Source of the DNA: JAGNKE01 sp965230245
Lineage (GTDB): Bacteria > Pseudomonadota > Alphaproteobacteria > Micavibrionales > Micavibrionaceae
Length of the DNA stretch: 64,000 nt
NCBI GenBank assembly: GCA_965230245.1
Contig: OZ246000.1
Coordinates: 1,550,001-1,614,000 of the forward strand
Direction: 5' to 3'
This document shows positions 35,899-44,714 of this stretch, piece after piece (position 1 is the stretch's first letter; every line of letters starts with the position of its first letter). Both the position numbers and the translations under genes were made by a program. The notes beneath the pieces are model-generated. The model ran no database searches. It was not told the DNA's origin and saw only the letters and a program-made list of their open reading frames with translations.

Positions 35899-37407
35899 AT
35901 GAAAGACATAGTGGCCTTGTGCAAAAGACGCGGTTTCATCTTCCCCGCATCGGATATTTACGGCGGTTTGAACGGATTCTGGGATTACGGCCCGCTGGGT
36001 GTGGAGCTAAAGAACAACCTGCGCGACCGCTGGTGGAAGGATATGGTCATTACGCCCCCCTTAGGCCCTGACGGTGCGCCGATTGAAATCGTCGGCGTCG
36101 ATTCGTCTATTATCCAGAACCCCAAATGCTGGGAAGCCTCCGGTCATGTTGGCGGATTCAATGACCCGATGACGGACTGCACCGAAACAAAGCTCCGCTA
36201 CCGCGCCGATCACCTTGATGTCTACATTCCACATGATAGTGACGAGACAAATTACGAAGTTATTTTAAAAAACGGAGCAGTTGGCTTTGCGCTCTCAGAA
36301 GGTTCTGAAGAAGCTGACGTTGAGAAGCGTCAAAAAAAGTTAAAGCTTTCCGGTAAAAAAATGCTGGTGATTAACCTAAATAATATTGATTCTCGCTATC
36401 TCAATTTAATTTATGCACCCGAAGCCAAAGAAAAGGGTACTTTAACCGAGCCGCGCCAGTTCAACATGATGTTCCACACCTATGTCGGTGCGGCGGCGGG
36501 TGATGAGAACAAAGCCTATCTGCGCCCCGAAACCTGCGCGGGTATATTCCTGAACTTCAAAAACGTGGTCGATTCGTGCCGCACCCGCGTGCCGTTCGGG
36601 ATCGCGCAAATCGGAAAAGCCTTCCGGAACGAGGTCACGCCGAGAAACTATGTCTTCCGCTCCCGCGAATTCGAGCAAATGGAACTGGAATGGTTCTGTG
36701 AGGAAGAAGAGGTTCCCATGTGGTTCGACTTCTGGGTCGATACCCGCACCAAATTCTGGGAATCTATCGGCATTCCGAAATCCGAACTGCACTTCCTCGA
36801 TGTGCCGAAGGATGAACTCGCGCATTATTCGTCGAAAACCATTGATGTGGAATACCGCTTCCCGTTCACCGCACCGGGGCATGGAGAGCTTGAAGGGATC
36901 GCGCACCGCGGGAACTTCGACCTGACCCAGCACGAGGAATTCTCCGGCACAAAACTGGAATATTTCGACCAGCCGAACAACAAACGCTTCCTGCCGCATG
37001 TTATCGAACCGTCAACCGGTCTGACCCGCGGCGTCTTGGCTCTCTTGTGTCAGGCGTATACGGAGGATGAGAATCGCCCGTCAGGTGTCTACATGAACTT
37101 CCACCCGTCCATGGCACCGAAAAAGGCGGCGATCCTGCCGCTGACCGCAAAAGAAGACCACGTACCGCTGGCGCAAAAGCTTTATCTCGACCTGCGCGAG
37201 GACTTCGTTGTCGATCTGGATATCAAGCAGAACATCGGCAAACGCTACGCCCGTCAGGACGAAATCGGTACGCCATTCTGCTTCACGATCGATAATGACA
37301 CGATCTCGGATCAAACTGTGACCGTGCGTGACCGTAATACGATGGAGCAGGAGCGAATCCACATGGACAAGGTGAAGGACTTCCTGCGCGAGAAAATGAA
37401 GGCATAA
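35899..37407 (+). CDS. glyS: Glycine--tRNA ligase, single-chain alpha2 type
   Basis: Charges tRNA-Gly. 502 residues, class II homodimeric type related to archaeal/eukaryotic enzymes, not the bacterial alpha2beta2 GlyQ/GlyS. Motifs: RRGFIFPASDIYGGLNGFWDYGPLG at the N terminus, motif 2 region GIAQIGKAFRNEVTPRNYVFRSREFEQMELEWF, and motif 3 GLTRGVLALL; the anticodon-binding domain ends the protein. In-frame stops at 35893 and 35875 force the ATG at 35899. A segment at about 36238-36440 (residues 114-180) is distinctly more AT-rich and low-scoring against the rest, lying in the variable insertion of this family. Confidence 0.95.
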   Translation: MKDIVALCKRRGFIFPASDIYGGLNGFWDYGPLGVELKNNLRDRWWKDMVITPPLGPDGAPIEIVGVDSSIIQNPKCWEASGHVGGFNDPMTDCTETKLRYRADHLDVYIPHDSDETNYEVILKNGAVGFALSEGSEEADVEKRQKKLKLSGKKMLVINLNNIDSRYLNLIYAPEAKEKGTLTEPRQFNMMFHTYVGAAAGDENKAYLRPETCAGIFLNFKNVVDSCRTRVPFGIAQIGKAFRNEVTPRNYVFRSREFEQMELEWFCEEEEVPMWFDFWVDTRTKFWESIGIPKSELHFLDVPKDELAHYSSKTIDVEYRFPFTAPGHGELEGIAHRGNFDLTQHEEFSGTKLEYFDQPNNKRFLPHVIEPSTGLTRGVLALLCQAYTEDENRPSGVYMNFHPSMAPKKAAILPLTAKEDHVPLAQKLYLDLREDFVVDLDIKQNIGKRYARQDEIGTPFCFTIDNDTISDQTVTVRDRNTMEQERIHMDKVKDFLREKMKA

Positions 37408-37431
37408 GTATCGGGAAAAGTTGCCGCGCGA

Positions 37432-38418
37432 TTAAAGCCCGTAACGGCCGCGCACAACGCGGTCTTCCAACGCCGTCAACGTCTGCTCGGGCAACTCTCC
37501 GATAGAAAGGTTCAAACCGTCTTGATTGGCGGCCATCTTTCCGCCAAACGGGAAGGGCATTAATTTACTCTTTGGCTCCAGAAGGGCAAACTTGATCTTT
37601 TCTCCGAACCGTTTGCGGCAGAACGCGCGCATTTCCCCGAACCCGTCAATAAGCCCAAGCTCCTTCGCACTCTTGCCGAGCCAAAACCCGCCTTCGAACA
37701 GATCCGCATGAGAGTCATCCAGCTTCCCTTTGCGCCGCTCCTTGACCCAGCCGATAAACTCGTCATGCATCTCCTGCTGGATGTCTTTAAGCCGTAGAAG
37801 GTCATCGGGGCGTTCAGGCACGAACGGATCAAGAAAGGATTTATCCTTACCCGCCGTATGGATGCGGCGCTCAACCCCGTGTTTTTCAATCAGACCATGC
37901 AGACCAAAAGAAGAGGAAATCACACCGATCGACCCAACAATAGAAACGGGAAGGGCATAAATCTCATCCGCCGCACACGCAAGCCAGTATCCGCCGCTTG
38001 CCGCCACATCCTCGACAAAAGCCAGAACGGGAACATCCTTTTCCTTCGCCTTAGCCCTTAAATGATCTCCGATCAGCTGGCTTTGCGCGGGCGAACCACC
38101 CGGGCTGTTAATCACAAGCACAACGGCCTGCAGGCACGACATCTTGAACGCCTTTTCAATCAACGGCGCATATTTCTGATGGCTGATCCCTGAACGCGCC
38201 GGATTTCCCGTATCGCGGATAACCCCGCCCATACGAATGACGGCAACCTTCGGCTTGGGCTGAAAAATCTTCCCGATCACAGGCGTCTTGCATAAAGTCT
38301 CGCGCGTTTTCTCCAGCGCGCCTTTCTCGGTTTCTTTATGCTCTGTGACATCGTTGTTTTCTTCTGATGAAACCGCATCGCCATTGTCTTTGTTCGGCGT
38401 GCTTTTATCTGTAGTCAT
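37432..38418 (-). CDS. S49-family peptidase (SppA/SohB-like)
   Basis: Serine protease that degrades signal-peptide remnants or membrane-associated peptides. 328 residues. VAVIRMGGVI opens the fold at about residue 58; INSPGGSPAQS, then VEDVAASGGYWLACAADEIYA with catalytic Ser141, and AGKDKSFLDPF with the catalytic Lys (191 or 193) of the Ser/Lys dyad. The first 45 residues are acidic and low complexity and there is no obvious membrane helix, so it could be cytosolic or peripherally bound. Third gene of a - strand operon, 33 bp after the methyltransferase. Confidence 0.88.
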   Translation of the reverse strand: MTTDKSTPNKDNGDAVSSEENNDVTEHKETEKGALEKTRETLCKTPVIGKIFQPKPKVAVIRMGGVIRDTGNPARSGISHQKYAPLIEKAFKMSCLQAVVLVINSPGGSPAQSQLIGDHLRAKAKEKDVPVLAFVEDVAASGGYWLACAADEIYALPVSIVGSIGVISSSFGLHGLIEKHGVERRIHTAGKDKSFLDPFVPERPDDLLRLKDIQQEMHDEFIGWVKERRKGKLDDSHADLFEGGFWLGKSAKELGLIDGFGEMRAFCRKRFGEKIKFALLEPKSKLMPFPFGGKMAANQDGLNLSIGELPEQTLTALEDRVVRGRYGL

Positions 38419-38451
38419 GAATAACCTGTCCTTTCATTGATCTAACGGATA

Positions 38452-39180
38452 TTAGTACAAAGGTTCCATTTCCCGCAGGATTTTATTGGCCTCGCTCGTA
38501 TACTCGCCGTCCTCTTCATGCAAAACCAGACCGGGGTGAAGTTTGGCCGGGGACTTTCGGTTTCGGATCGCCCGAACAATCACCCGTTTGGAGGCCACGC
38601 CCGCCCGCGGCCAGAGCGGAATAATTTCAACCGCTCCGAATCGTTTCCCAAGCAAAAGCATGATCCGCTGCAGGAAATCGGCCTTATGAATGATGGTAAA
38701 CGTTCCGCCGTTTTTCAGGTTGTGAAAACCAGCCTCTATCCAGTCATCAAGTTTGCGCGAGACCTCAATATGCCCCTTCGCCAGCGCTTTGGATTGTGAA
38801 GGGGAAACCAGATACGTTCCGACATCTTCATAAGGCGGGTTACAAATGACATGATCAAAACCGCCCTCGCGGTAACGTCTGATATCATCACAGACGAAAT
38901 TGACTTGACCGCTTAGCCTGTTTTCTAAGGCGTTCTTCTCACACAAGGCAATGTGATCTTCCTGAATATCGACGCCCGTCAGGGACACATCGGGAACCCT
39001 TTTCAGGACACACAACCCGATACTGCCGACCCCGCAGCCGATATCCAGCAAGCTTTGTTGTGATTGGATGGGGCAGGCCGCAGCCACCATGACACTGTCC
39101 AGAGATGTACGAAAACCGTTCTCCGGCTGATACAACCGAACGCGCTTATTCAGAACTGAAATAGGATCTTCACCGCTCAT
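38452..39180 (-). CDS. TrmN6-like methyltransferase (tRNA1(Val) adenine-N6 type)
   Basis: SAM-dependent N6-adenine methyltransferase, 242 residues. SAM motif LLDIGCGVGSIG at residues 44-55, acidic strand-2 end VDIQ, and catalytic NPPY at 114-117, which together with the N-terminal QPENGFRTSLDSVMVAA pattern point to the TrmN6/YfiC group modifying A37 of tRNA-Val. The exact target is inferred. It is 19 bp downstream of the transglycosylase gene and 33 bp upstream of the peptidase gene. Confidence 0.85.
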   Translation of the reverse strand: MSGEDPISVLNKRVRLYQPENGFRTSLDSVMVAAACPIQSQQSLLDIGCGVGSIGLCVLKRVPDVSLTGVDIQEDHIALCEKNALENRLSGQVNFVCDDIRRYREGGFDHVICNPPYEDVGTYLVSPSQSKALAKGHIEVSRKLDDWIEAGFHNLKNGGTFTIIHKADFLQRIMLLLGKRFGAVEIIPLWPRAGVASKRVIVRAIRNRKSPAKLHPGLVLHEEDGEYTSEANKILREMEPLY

Positions 39181-39199
39181 GCGCTAAGTTTTAACGAAC

Positions 39200-40219
39200 T
39201 TAACCGCTCTTGTCACCGCTAACCAGACTCTTCTTCTGGCTTAAAATCATCAGATCGGCAGGATTGGACACCAGCGAGAAGAACCCCTGCGGAATTTGCC
39301 CTTTGTGTCCGCTGCCGCTTGATTTGTGCTGGCTCAAAATCGTATTCTTGCGGTAGAAATTGACAGGCTCGTCGTCTCGGGCAGGTTTTTCCGTTTTGGT
39401 TTCACCGTTTAGCGCCGCAAACTCATCAAAACTGTAAAGCTTCAAACCGCCAAAACTTGACGATTGTGTTACGTGACTGCCCGAATCTGAAAACAGGCTA
39501 TGTGTAAGATTTTTACGAACCTGCCCCGCTGAAGCAATTTGACTTCCTTCATCAATAACGGGCGCAGGGTGTTGAACCCCGTCAATCTGAAACTTCTTAT
39601 CAAAAAAAGCATAGACCTCTTCAACCGAGCGCGCTGCGCCCGTCTTGGGATCATAGAATACGTTACGATTCGCAACAGCAGCACGCGGAAACAGGTCGGC
39701 TGCAAGCGCTTGCGGAGTTTCATCACGCGCATTCAAAAACGATGCCGCACCGCCGGCACCTAAAAAGTGAGCAAAATAAAGCTCCGTCGCGCCAACCTCG
39801 CCACCCCACGTCTTATCGAGATATTGCTTGTTATCAAGGGCAAATTCGGCCGCCATCTTGGATGCGATTTCGGGATCGTTTCGCAAGGCCAGTATCTCTC
39901 TGCGGAGTGCGGGGTCACTCACCCGTGCTTTCGAATCTATATGCTTTGCGTACTCACCTAGGCCATATTTCTCGCCGTGATCACGAACCATCCCGAGCCA
40001 TGTGCGTTCGATAAACTGATACAGGCCGGAAGCGGAGCTTGTAGAGGCTTTGGCGGAGGCATCAAAATTGCTTTCTGCCTTGGCTTGCTGCACAAGGTAG
40101 GCAAAATCCACCCCGGTATCCTGACTGGCTTGACCGATTGCGTGGATAACATCTTTGGATGCACCATTCGTCAATGTCACTAAGCTCTTGTTTTCTATTA
40201 TATTTGTTAATGTGTTCAT
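39200..40219 (-). CDS. SLT-domain lytic transglycosylase-like protein
   Basis: 339 residues. A soluble lytic transglycosylase domain covers about residues 35-165: VQQAKAESNFDASAKASTSSASGLYQFIERTW contains catalytic Glu49 and the GLYQF motif; YFAHFLGAGGAASFL follows. The C-terminal half (residues 210-339) is low-complexity, Ser/Lys/Gln-rich and not recognised. No Sec signal peptide is visible, so export would need another route, as for flagellar or secretion-system transglycosylases. First gene of the - strand operon with the methyltransferase and peptidase genes. Confidence 0.82.
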   Translation of the reverse strand: MNTLTNIIENKSLVTLTNGASKDVIHAIGQASQDTGVDFAYLVQQAKAESNFDASAKASTSSASGLYQFIERTWLGMVRDHGEKYGLGEYAKHIDSKARVSDPALRREILALRNDPEIASKMAAEFALDNKQYLDKTWGGEVGATELYFAHFLGAGGAASFLNARDETPQALAADLFPRAAVANRNVFYDPKTGAARSVEEVYAFFDKKFQIDGVQHPAPVIDEGSQIASAGQVRKNLTHSLFSDSGSHVTQSSSFGGLKLYSFDEFAALNGETKTEKPARDDEPVNFYRKNTILSQHKSSGSGHKGQIPQGFFSLVSNPADLMILSQKKSLVSGDKSG

Positions 40220-40321
40220 GTCATACTTAAAGTAATAAGTGAATATACGCTTACGCTATGGAAATAACTTTGCAATCCATGTGCCAAACACGCGTTAAAC
40301 GCCCAAACAGAGGAGCCCCAA

Positions 40322-41932
40322 ATGACCGATTACCAACCGCCAGTCGACGACATAATCAACTTGCTCTATGACGGTTTGGGCTTCACACACGATGAAATTG
40401 ACCGCGAAACCGCACAGGCCATCCTTGAAGAAGCAGCAAAACTGGCCTCCGATGTGCTAGCACCTTTGAACGCCGTCGGCGATCAGGAAGGCGCAACACT
40501 CAAAGACGGTAAAGTCACCACAGCCAAAGGCTTCAAAGAAGCATACGAACAATACGCAGGCGGCGGCTGGAACGCCGTTCCGTTTGATCCTGAATTCGGC
40601 GGGCAGGGGCTGCCGTGGGCAATTGCCTTCTGTGTACAGGAAATGTGGCAGGGCGCAAATATGTCCTTCGGTCTTTGCCCGCTCCTTAACCAGGGCGCAG
40701 TCGAAGCAATTACTTTCCATGGTTCCGATAACCTCAAACAGAAATACCTGCCCAAGCTCATCAGCGGCGAATGGACGGGTACAATGAACCTGACCGAACC
40801 GCAAGCCGGCTCCGATCTCGGGCTTTTAAGAACCAAGGCGGAAAAACAGAATGACGGAACCTATAAAATTTCCGGCCAGAAAATCTATATCACTTACGGC
40901 GAGCATGACCTGACAGAAAATATCATCCATCTCGTCCTTGGCCGCACTCCTGATGCACCCGACGATGTGAAAGGGATATCTCTTTTTATCGTCCCGAAAA
41001 TTCTTGAAGACGGAACAAGAAATACACTCGAATGTATTGGCCTGGAGCATAAGCTCGGTATCCATGCGTCCCCGACATGCACCATGGAGTTTGACGGTGC
41101 AACCGGTTATCTCATCGGCGAAGAAAACATGGGCTTGAAATACATGTTTACGATGATGAACAATGCGCGCCTATCTGTCGGACTACAAGGTGTTGCGATC
41201 GCCGAGCGTGCCTATCAGGCCGCAAAAGCATACGCCGCTGAACGCATTCAGGGGAAATCTTTTGAAACCGGCGAGCGCGTTACCATCGATCAACACGCTG
41301 ATGTTAAACGCATGCTGATGACTATGAAGTCATATATCAACGCGGGCAGGGCACTGACCCTCGAAGCAGCCGTAGCACTTGATGCTGCCGAACATGGTAA
41401 CGATTCAGCTAAAAAGAAAGCCGAACTCCTGACACCGATTGTAAAATCATGGTGCACAGATATGGCCTGTGAAGTGACCTCGCTAGGCGTGCAGGTGCAC
41501 GGCGGTATGGGGTTTGTTGAGGAAACAGGTGTCGCGCAATACTACCGTGATGCACGGATTCTGCCGATCTACGAAGGGACAAACGGCATACAGGCCGCCG
41601 ATCTGGTCTTTCGAAAGATCATCTTTGATAAAGGAGAAACAGCCTTAGCTTACATCAGCGGCCTTGAGGATCACATTGGCGAAGCAGCAACCATCGCGCT
41701 TCAGGCGGCAACCAGAAAACTTTTGGAAGCGGGAGAAAAAAATGCACTCGATTCGGCGGCACTTATCTCTGCCCTATATCTCGAAAATTTTGCAAAACTG
41801 GCAGGAGGGGCACATTTATTAAAAGTAAGTCCTTCGGCACCTGAGACAATTTTCTTTAAAAATTATATCATGCCACAAGCGCGCGCAGCACTCGAAAGCA
41901 TAGCGGAAGCCAACACGATTGAGTGCTACTAA
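40322..41932 (+). CDS. Acyl-CoA dehydrogenase
   Basis: FAD-dependent alpha,beta-dehydrogenase of acyl-CoA thioesters, 536 residues. MNLTEPQAGSDLGLLRTKAE (FAD/substrate motif) at about residues 159-178, MNNARLSVGLQGVAIAERAYQAA, and near the C terminus YYRDARILPIYEGTNGIQAADL with the likely catalytic Glu418. It resembles the long acyl-CoA dehydrogenases that include DmdC-type enzymes (about 590 residues) but is shorter at the C terminus. Substrate cannot be assigned. RBS AGAGGAGC; monocistronic between divergent and convergent - strand genes. Confidence 0.92.
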   Translation: MTDYQPPVDDIINLLYDGLGFTHDEIDRETAQAILEEAAKLASDVLAPLNAVGDQEGATLKDGKVTTAKGFKEAYEQYAGGGWNAVPFDPEFGGQGLPWAIAFCVQEMWQGANMSFGLCPLLNQGAVEAITFHGSDNLKQKYLPKLISGEWTGTMNLTEPQAGSDLGLLRTKAEKQNDGTYKISGQKIYITYGEHDLTENIIHLVLGRTPDAPDDVKGISLFIVPKILEDGTRNTLECIGLEHKLGIHASPTCTMEFDGATGYLIGEENMGLKYMFTMMNNARLSVGLQGVAIAERAYQAAKAYAAERIQGKSFETGERVTIDQHADVKRMLMTMKSYINAGRALTLEAAVALDAAEHGNDSAKKKAELLTPIVKSWCTDMACEVTSLGVQVHGGMGFVEETGVAQYYRDARILPIYEGTNGIQAADLVFRKIIFDKGETALAYISGLEDHIGEAATIALQAATRKLLEAGEKNALDSAALISALYLENFAKLAGGAHLLKVSPSAPETIFFKNYIMPQARAALESIAEANTIECY

Positions 41933-41944
41933 AAGCGTTCCTTG

Positions 41945-42889
41945 CTAAAAAGCGGGCGCACCTTGTTGGCTCGCGCACTGACCGGCAATGCGCATACCCA
42001 TCATCTTCTCTTTAGCCATCGACATATTTCCGCTATTGGCTTCGAATTCTTTACCGTAAGTGCTGGCAAGACATTCACAATACGTCTTGATATTCCTGAC
42101 ACCAGGCGGCACACCTCCCGGTGAACTGATACAATCGGAGTAGATAGCGCCGGCCTTGTTAACTCCGCTCAAACACTCATTTCTGAGATTGCTAAGGGCA
42201 AGTTCCAAAGACTCAAAGCGGCCTACTTCCTGTCGTTCCTCAAGGAATTTTGCTGCTATACATCTGCAATCGTGTCTGCGCTTCATGAAGGCGTGATTTT
42301 CGCAATAATCGTAAACGGATTGTGCTTCCTTGATCTCAGAATCAGTATATTCGTCTTGTAAGCCGGCAGGCCCGTCATCAGTGATATCAGCTGCCTCAGC
42401 CTTTAAGCATGTGGAACGAATGGAAGAAAGGATTCGACGGTAATCAACATCATTGCCGAACTGTACCCTCGCGCCAAGAAATTCCACGGCTAGACACCTG
42501 CAGTCATGTGCGGAGTTTAGAGCTTCATTGCCGGTACAACGTTTGAAAAAAATCTGCGCTTCTTTAATCTGGGCGTCGCTGGCCAAGTCGATAGGATCTT
42601 GCTTTTCAGGAGGGTCCGCTTGGCCGCTTTGATCTGCGCCGCTTGCTTGGTCTGGAGAATCATCCAGCGGGGGCGGCTCACTGCTCTCGGAAGGCGTAGC
42701 ATCAGTAGTTTCTTTTTTTTCAGAAGTATTACTGTTGGTTACATCGACTGGAACATCTTCTTCTGCGGGGTCGTCATCCCCGAAAACCGAAGTCCTACTA
42801 GGGTCAGGAGCCAAATCCTGCGCCATAACATGGGCAGAAGAAAACACCACAAAAAAAGCTAAAACAAAGAAGCTTATACGCATAACCAT
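41945..42889 (-). CDS. Secreted protein with three Cys-rich repeats
   Basis: Unrecognised, 314 residues. Signal peptide with cleavage after about VMA-Q. An acidic Ser/Pro/Asp-rich linker (residues 25-100) leads to three related units of about 70 residues with the pattern Cys - x(10-14) - HDCRCxAxxFLxxR (first two) or YCECLAS (third), each with a further Cys about 35 residues later. The paired C-x-C cores suggest disulfides in the periplasm. Start ATG at 42889 has AAGG at ideal spacing; the GTG one codon earlier is less likely. It lies 62 bp downstream of the HTH/coiled-coil gene. Confidence 0.7.
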   Translation of the reverse strand: MVMRISFFVLAFFVVFSSAHVMAQDLAPDPSRTSVFGDDDPAEEDVPVDVTNSNTSEKKETTDATPSESSEPPPLDDSPDQASGADQSGQADPPEKQDPIDLASDAQIKEAQIFFKRCTGNEALNSAHDCRCLAVEFLGARVQFGNDVDYRRILSSIRSTCLKAEAADITDDGPAGLQDEYTDSEIKEAQSVYDYCENHAFMKRRHDCRCIAAKFLEERQEVGRFESLELALSNLRNECLSGVNKAGAIYSDCISSPGGVPPGVRNIKTYCECLASTYGKEFEANSGNMSMAKEKMMGMRIAGQCASQQGAPAF

Positions 42890-42954
42890 CACTGTACCTT
42901 CATTAATACAAAGACGATTATAACATCATAAAACGTGCTAAACCAGTAATATAC

Positions 42955-43521
42955 TTATGCTTTTTTCCAGAAAAGGAACTTGGAAGGTGCGGTGTTTTCA
43001 GCGGCATTTTCATTTTGTGGCTGCTGGAGTTTCTTCATCTTGTCGGATGACCCTTTATTGGCAGAAGTGGAAGCGGCCTGAACACGGCGTGTCGTCGTAA
43101 CCTTCTCCTTCGCACTCTGGATTTCAGTCCTCAAATCTTCGATTTGCTTGTGCGTATGCTGGGTTGTCAGTAGAACCTGACTGGCTTGTTGTTCCCATTT
43201 ATCACGCTGCCCTTTAAGGTCGTCAATCTGGTCTTTAGCGGTATCCAGCTGTTGCTCAAGCATTTTGATTTGCATCGCCATGCGCTCTTTTTCAACCAGC
43301 ATCTCTGTATCAGGCGCGTTTGCTTCGGCCTTCTTGTCACCGCCAATCTTGAGGCTTTCCTGTTTTACACCGAAGACGCGCTCCAGCTCTGCAACGTCAA
43401 TGACCCTGCGCTTATTCTGATCCAGTGAATAGGAAAGCTTTCCGCTCTTCATTGCGCGCTGAATTGTCGATTTGGACTTACCTGTTAAAACAGCAGCTCT
43501 TTGTGCGCCGACTTTAGCCAT
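42955..43521 (-). CDS. HTH and coiled-coil protein
   Basis: 188 residues. The N terminus (AQRAAVLTGKSKSTIQRAMKSGKLSYSLDQNKRRVIDVAELERVFG) is a MerR/excisionase-like helix-turn-helix with the second-helix STIQR; residues 75-140 are a Glu/Gln/Lys coiled coil; the C terminus is Ser/Gln/Asn-rich ending KFLFWKKA. The layout is like KfrA-type or plasmid-accessory DNA-binding proteins, but no closer family is recognised. Probably a DNA-binding oligomer. Located between a SapC-family gene and the Cys-repeat gene, all on the - strand; a terminator separates it from sapC. Confidence 0.7.
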   Translation of the reverse strand: MAKVGAQRAAVLTGKSKSTIQRAMKSGKLSYSLDQNKRRVIDVAELERVFGVKQESLKIGGDKKAEANAPDTEMLVEKERMAMQIKMLEQQLDTAKDQIDDLKGQRDKWEQQASQVLLTTQHTHKQIEDLRTEIQSAKEKVTTTRRVQAASTSANKGSSDKMKKLQQPQNENAAENTAPSKFLFWKKA

Positions 43522-43616
43522 GACGTGTACCTTTAATTTCGATTAATACCTATTATTTGGGTAACATACGCGAAGTTTTTGAATCAAGAGATGCAAACAA
43601 AACATCCACAGACTTT

Positions 43617-43650
43617 CGAAAAAAAAGACCCGCCTGAGGGTCAGGCGGGG
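43617..43650 (-). terminator. Terminator of the SapC-family gene
   Basis: On the - strand: CCCGCCTGA / TCAGGCGGG (9-bp perfect stem at 43629-43649, loop of three) followed by T-C-T8. Strong. Confidence 0.9.
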
Positions 43651-43676
43651 ATCAAATTTTCAAACTTTAACACCTT

Positions 43677-44489
43677 TTAAGCGGCCTCTTTCTCAAGCCT
43701 ACCGTTCAATAAACGGGTCAGAGTGTTCCACTGTGCTCCTGAGAAGAGGTGTGCATACATAAAAGGAATCCATCCCTTCTTCCGCCATTCTAAAAAGACC
43801 TTATCATCCATGTCGGAGAGTTTTTGCTCGCTGATAATCTTGAAACCGGAGAAATTGATTCTCTTGTTTCCGGCCAGATTGATCTGCGCTTCTCTGTCAA
43901 TCAACAGACCGCTTTCTTGCAAAGCTTTACTGAATTCGAGTGTCTGCTGCGCAGCGGCATGATAAGACTTGCAGAATTCAAGCGCACTCTTCGAAAGGTC
44001 AGTCGGCTTGCCTTCCTCATCGAAGAACGGCTGATCGCCGTTTTCCTCGACAATCGTATCGACGGTATCAACGCAAAGCGTCAACTGCTCGTTGTCCGGC
44101 ATTTCGGAAAAAATAAACGGATAGCGTCTGATATAAGCGGGGATATAGGCATTTTTGTCCCACTCGCCTTTAGCATTAAGGAACAAATTCTCGTTATCGC
44201 GCAAACCCAGAATTGCTACCGGTGTTGCATTCCCGTCAGGGCTGAACGCGATCGGATAATAATGGCAGACTTGCGGCATTTCGATCAGGTTGATCGGAAC
44301 GGCATTAACCTTATCCGTAAATCCGAAACCGAAATTGCGCTTCAATGAGAGCTTTGCATGTTTTTTGGCTTCCAATGGTTCGGGCTTCTTGTAAAAAAGC
44401 GGGAGACTTGCTTGCGGATTGCCAACCTCTTGCTTTGACATATCGCCTGCACCGTTATTAGAGACTGCTTCGTCCTTCTTATCAGCCAT
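43677..44489 (-). CDS. SapC-family protein
   Basis: 270 residues. The SapC family (PF07277, named after a Caulobacter/Campylobacter S-layer-associated gene) is recognised from EMPQVCHYYPIAFSPDG, AILGLRDNENLFLN..GEWDKNAYIPAYIRRYPFIFSE, and GLLIDREAQINLAGNKRINFSGFKIISEQKL. The biochemical role of the family is unclear; some members accompany S-layer or HTH genes. No signal peptide. It has its own terminator and lies divergently from ugd. Confidence 0.85.
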   Translation of the reverse strand: MADKKDEAVSNNGAGDMSKQEVGNPQASLPLFYKKPEPLEAKKHAKLSLKRNFGFGFTDKVNAVPINLIEMPQVCHYYPIAFSPDGNATPVAILGLRDNENLFLNAKGEWDKNAYIPAYIRRYPFIFSEMPDNEQLTLCVDTVDTIVEENGDQPFFDEEGKPTDLSKSALEFCKSYHAAAQQTLEFSKALQESGLLIDREAQINLAGNKRINFSGFKIISEQKLSDMDDKVFLEWRKKGWIPFMYAHLFSGAQWNTLTRLLNGRLEKEAA

Positions 44490-44714
44490 TATTCTTCCTT
44501 TATGAATTAAAAAATCCTGAATCTTTGGGGATCATAGGCAAACTTAACCGCATTTTGCAATCGTTTTTGATAAAATACGGCCTCTAAACTCCTACAATAA
44601 CCCTATTTTATTAAAAAGCGGTTTAAGCCCCGTATTTCTTTTCTTTTCATACTTGGAAAAATGGTTTAGTTTCCGGTGAAATCATTCATTTTTCTAAAAA
44701 ATAGCGAGGCTTTA

